From the NCBI GenBank assembly GCA_016933985.1, contig JAFGTU010000145.1, forward strand, positions 1 to 6,174: DNA of 6,174 nt, read 5' to 3'. A model generated the notes under the pieces. That model saw only the letters and a program-made list of their open reading frames with translations. It did no database searches and was not told the DNA's origin. The stretch comes from Sedimentisphaerales bacterium (GTDB lineage: Bacteria > Planctomycetota > Phycisphaerae > Sedimentisphaerales > Anaerobacaceae). This document shows positions 3,690 to 6,174 of this stretch, in pieces (within the stretch, counting starts at the first letter, position 1; every line of letters begins with the position of its first letter). The translations under genes were made by a program, and so were the position numbers.

Positions 3690-6149
3690 TTATTTTTCCT
3701 TACCCCAAATCCGGGCCAGGGTAGCCTGGATCTTTTTCTCGAAGCGTGCGATCAGCTCCTGGCTGGCAGCGACCAGCTTCTGCTCGGCTTCGATCTCTGC
3801 GACGATTTCGTGCTGGATCTCGAGGGGTGGTAGGGGGATATTCATCTCGTTGATTTCTTCAAGATGAAGATTTGTGACCGTCCCGGACTTTGAGCGTGCT
3901 GTCGCTTGCGAGAGAGCGTCGTCAGAGTTCAAAAAAGATTCTAAATAGCGTGAATCAAGGCGGGCACGCTTAGGTTTGAGAAGGGCGAGACTGACAAAAA
4001 TACTGAACTCCCAGTCCCAGTCGACAAGTTTCGCGACGCCAATCGTTCCATTCTTCGAATAGAGAACGTCGCCAACTTCTGGCTTGCATCGCTTTATCAG
4101 TTCTGCGTGCTCCTTGGAAGTAATGAATTTCTTTGAATCGTTGCTATGGGTGATATCGGTCACCCGAAGAAACGGGACACCCGAATCCGTGTATATGGGT
4201 GTTCGGTGAGTGCCGTCGGTGATCTTGTCGCAAACTTCCTGAAGCCTGAGTATCGGCCAATCGGGGTGGATGGGGATGTGGGGGCGGTAGTTGTCGATGA
4301 CGGCGCGGGCACCATTGATGACTTTCTGGTAGCCCTCGATCTCCGCCACGATCCTCTTCTGCACCTCCAGCGGCGGCAGGGGGATTTGGATCGCTTCGAT
4401 TTGGCTGCGGTTGATCGACGCGAACACCGCGCCAGCATCGCCTTTGATATATTCCTCTTGGCTTCTGAGGAAATAGAAGGTGTATGAAGGCATCAGCTTG
4501 CCTTCTATTGGCTTGATTGCAGCCAGACCACGGCCAATGCAGAGCCGTTGATTAGCAAGATTCACCGGCCCGACTGGTGCCCGAACCGAAATCAGAATGT
4601 CGCCAGATTCCGCAAAGCGTTGAGGGTCTGTTGTCCAGGTTTTCGGAGCACCGATAAACATCTCACCGAACTCGGTCTTGCCTTGGTAGAAGGGAATTCC
4701 AGTTCCTGTTTCGTTGTAGGATTCGCTCGGAGGCGATTGACCAGCTACGACTTCAGCAACTTCGCCTAATTGAACAATTGGGAAGCGTGTCGCGCGTGCG
4801 GCCCCCACCCGATACCGCTCACCGCTCAGGATATAATCGCCATTCGCAGCAATCTTTTCCTTTGGCACGATAATGCCGGTGGTGAGGATAAGATTATCGG
4901 TGGCGGCTTTGGTGAGCAGGGCTTGGAGGTAGAGGGCGAGTTCGGCCTGCACTTGCGGCAGGTCGTTCTTTTCGATGGCACGGCGCTGGGCGCCGAGACC
5001 AAAGCCGTCGTTCTCTACTTTGAAGAAAGCGATGGTGTCGCTTTGCCGGGCAAGGGATTTATCGAGGATGAGGATGCTAGTCTTAACGCCGGCATAGGGA
5101 TTAAACACTCCGGCAGGCAGGGAGATGACGGCGACGAGGGCGTTTTCGACGAGAAGCTTGCGCAAGTCTTTGTAGGCGGTCTGGCTCTGGAAGATGATGC
5201 CTTCGGGGACAATGATGCCGGCGCGGCCGCTGGGCGTGAGGTGCTCGGCCATGTAGTCCACGAAAAGGACTTCGCTGCGCTTGGCCTGGATGGAGAAACG
5301 GTTATGTGGTTTGATGCCGCCTTTCGGCGACATAAAGGGCGGGTTGGCAAGGATAATGTCTGCATATTCGTTCCAGCGGTCCTGGCTGGTGAGGGTGTCG
5401 TACTCGTAAATGTGCGGATCGGTGAAGCCGTGCAGGTACATGTTCACCAATGACAAGCGCACCATGTCGGGCGAAATATCATAGCCTTTGAAGTTGGCGG
5501 CCAGCCGTCCCTTCTCATCCGGGTTCAAATTGTTGTGCCCCTTGGCGTCTGTGTTGGCCTTGAGGATGTGCTTCCATGACGAGATGAGGAACCCGGCAGT
5601 ACCACAGGCCGGGTCAAGGACGGTCTCTGTTTTCTTGGGATCGATGATTTTGACCATGAAATCAATAATGTGGCGTGGGGTGCGGAACTGGCCGGCATCG
5701 CCCTGCGAACCGAGGACGGAGAGCAAATACTCGAAAGCATCGCCCAGGCGCTCGGAGTGGTCGTACTCGAACTCGTCGATAATCTTGAGGAAGGCGCGCA
5801 GGGTCTCGGGGTCGCGATATGGCAAATAGGCATTCTTGAAAATATCACGGAAAAGCGGAGGAATACCCGGGTTCTCTGGCATCTTGGTAATGGCTTCGGC
5901 GTAGAGGTTCAAGGTCTCGTGGCCGCCCAGCCCCGAGCGCATGAGCTTGGCCCAGCCATAGCGGGCAAACTCCTTCGCGAAGAACTTGCGCTTGCCGCCG
6001 AACTCCTCGCTCTCGGCATCCATGTCATCCATGAACTTATAGATCAGGGCGATGGTGATCTGCTCGACCTGGCTCTTGGGGTCGGGTACCTTGCCTACGA
6101 GGATGTCGCGGGCGGTATCGATACGATGCTTGGTGTCGGTATCTAGCAT
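3690..6149 (-). CDS. hsdMS: Type I restriction-modification HsdM-HsdS fusion (N6-adenine methyltransferase plus specificity subunit)
   Basis: This 819-aa protein should methylate adenine in a bipartite DNA target and act as the modification/specificity core of a type I R-M system. Residues about 1-130 resemble the HsdM N-terminal helical domain. Residues 154-159 (QFRTPR) and the SAM-binding motif DPACGTAGFL (179-188) open the methyltransferase fold, and the catalytic motif IV NPPF is at 269-272. From about 455 the protein becomes HsdS: TRD1 about 455-588, a conserved helical spacer about 589-625, TRD2 about 632-770, and a C-terminal helix 771-815. Both helices begin with IPLPPLE(V/I)Q, the usual HsdS internal repeat. 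The ATG start has a GGAGA Shine-Dalgarno 4 nt upstream. Separate HsdM and HsdS are the norm, so the in-frame join is notable; I see no stop or frameshift between them. No HsdR is in the window. The downstream helicase gene lies 65 bp away on the same strand. The family call is very secure; the recognition sequence cannot be read from the protein. Confidence 0.95.
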   Translation of the reverse strand: MLDTDTKHRIDTARDILVGKVPDPKSQVEQITIALIYKFMDDMDAESEEFGGKRKFFAKEFARYGWAKLMRSGLGGHETLNLYAEAITKMPENPGIPPLFRDIFKNAYLPYRDPETLRAFLKIIDEFEYDHSERLGDAFEYLLSVLGSQGDAGQFRTPRHIIDFMVKIIDPKKTETVLDPACGTAGFLISSWKHILKANTDAKGHNNLNPDEKGRLAANFKGYDISPDMVRLSLVNMYLHGFTDPHIYEYDTLTSQDRWNEYADIILANPPFMSPKGGIKPHNRFSIQAKRSEVLFVDYMAEHLTPSGRAGIIVPEGIIFQSQTAYKDLRKLLVENALVAVISLPAGVFNPYAGVKTSILILDKSLARQSDTIAFFKVENDGFGLGAQRRAIEKNDLPQVQAELALYLQALLTKAATDNLILTTGIIVPKEKIAANGDYILSGERYRVGAARATRFPIVQLGEVAEVVAGQSPPSESYNETGTGIPFYQGKTEFGEMFIGAPKTWTTDPQRFAESGDILISVRAPVGPVNLANQRLCIGRGLAAIKPIEGKLMPSYTFYFLRSQEEYIKGDAGAVFASINRSQIEAIQIPLPPLEVQKRIVAEIEGYQKVINGARAVIDNYRPHIPIHPDWPILRLQEVCDKITDGTHRTPIYTDSGVPFLRVTDITHSNDSKKFITSKEHAELIKRCKPEVGDVLYSKNGTIGVAKLVDWDWEFSIFVSLALLKPKRARLDSRYLESFLNSDDALSQATARSKSGTVTNLHLEEINEMNIPLPPLEIQHEIVAEIEAEQKLVAASQELIARFEKKIQATLARIWGKEK
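3786..3839 (-). repeat. HsdS conserved-region repeat, copy 2
   Basis: Encodes IPLPPLEIQHEIVAEIEA (residues 771-788) at the start of the C-terminal helix. By hand alignment it matches copy 1 (4332-4385) at 39 of 54 bases without gaps. Such repeats underlie the pseudo-symmetry of HsdS and can promote recombination between half-subunits. Confidence 0.8.
4332..4385 (-). repeat. HsdS conserved-region repeat, copy 1
   Basis: Encodes IPLPPLEVQKRIVAEIEG (residues 589-606) at the start of the helical spacer between TRD1 and TRD2. Direct-repeat partner of 3786-3839, 546 bp apart. Confidence 0.8.
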
Positions 6150-6153
6150 GAAG

Positions 6154-6159
6154 TCTCCA
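6154..6159 (-). promoter_or_regulatory. Shine-Dalgarno of hsdMS
   Basis: TGGAGA lies 4 nt upstream of the ATG at 6149 and supports that start. Only 25 bp of upstream sequence are available, so the promoter is outside the window or the gene is internal to an operon. Confidence 0.6.
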
Positions 6160-6174
6160 TTATGCGGCGAACTG

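Noticed and set aside
4770..5453. Plus-strand 227-aa frame
   Set aside because: Antisense to the well-supported methyltransferase domain of hsdMS; length is explained by the high GC of that part.
5670..6146. Plus-strand 158-aa frame
   Set aside because: Antisense shadow of the HsdM N-terminal region with no recognisable domain.
1558..6149. A complete known helicase-containing defence system such as Gabija or DISARM
   Set aside because: The partners those systems need (a GajA-type OLD nuclease; DrmA/DrmB and others) are absent from the window; only generic methyltransferase and helicase parts are present.
1..6174. CRISPR array, tRNA, rRNA or insertion-sequence ends
   Set aside because: No regularly spaced repeats, no tRNA-like cloverleaf or rRNA segments and no transposase or terminal inverted repeats were seen on either strand.

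Overview
The window is bacterial DNA of moderate GC, with ordinary Shine-Dalgarno sites and ATG starts. I cannot assign a taxon from the sequence. It is an accessory, defence-type region: all four credible genes lie on the minus strand and read right to left, and none is a housekeeping gene.

Right block (about 1558-6149). A complete type I restriction-modification modification/specificity fusion (HsdM joined to a two-TRD HsdS, 819 aa) is followed 65 bp downstream by a complete UvrD/Rep-like superfamily 1A helicase (688 aa). The two are probably co-transcribed. No hsdR is visible; if it exists it lies beyond the right edge or elsewhere. GC shifts sharply inside the fusion gene (high in the methyltransferase and central spacer, low in both target-recognition domains), which fits exchange of recognition domains.

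Left block (about 177-1393). This looks like integron gene cassettes with no integrase in the window. A 60-bp imperfect palindrome at 821-880 has the full architecture of an attC site: R''/R' boxes, unpaired spacers, L''/L' boxes with an asymmetric bulge, and a terminal loop. It sits at the 3' end of a 167-aa gene. A matching GTTRRRY core lies just upstream of that gene's start at 1387-1393. Together these delimit a 566-bp single-gene cassette (827-1392). Its protein has an R-N-x3-H motif typical of HEPN RNases. A second cassette-like unit follows, encoding a roughly 182-aa protein with a PD-(D/E)XK-like nuclease signature. Its start is best placed at an ATG 12 nt past the attC, because the longer GTG start straddles the recombination point.

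Left edge (1-259). No convincing gene is present. There is a good plus-strand rho-independent terminator (142-175) with possible upstream -10 elements, so a short plus-strand transcript may converge on the cassettes. A small inverted repeat at 177-211 could be a decayed recombination site.

Overall reading: a restriction-modification and helicase operon next to integron cassettes carrying two candidate nuclease genes, in a segment without a visible integrase. The attC/cassette structure and the identities of the two large genes are the firmest points. Functional coupling between the two blocks is inference.
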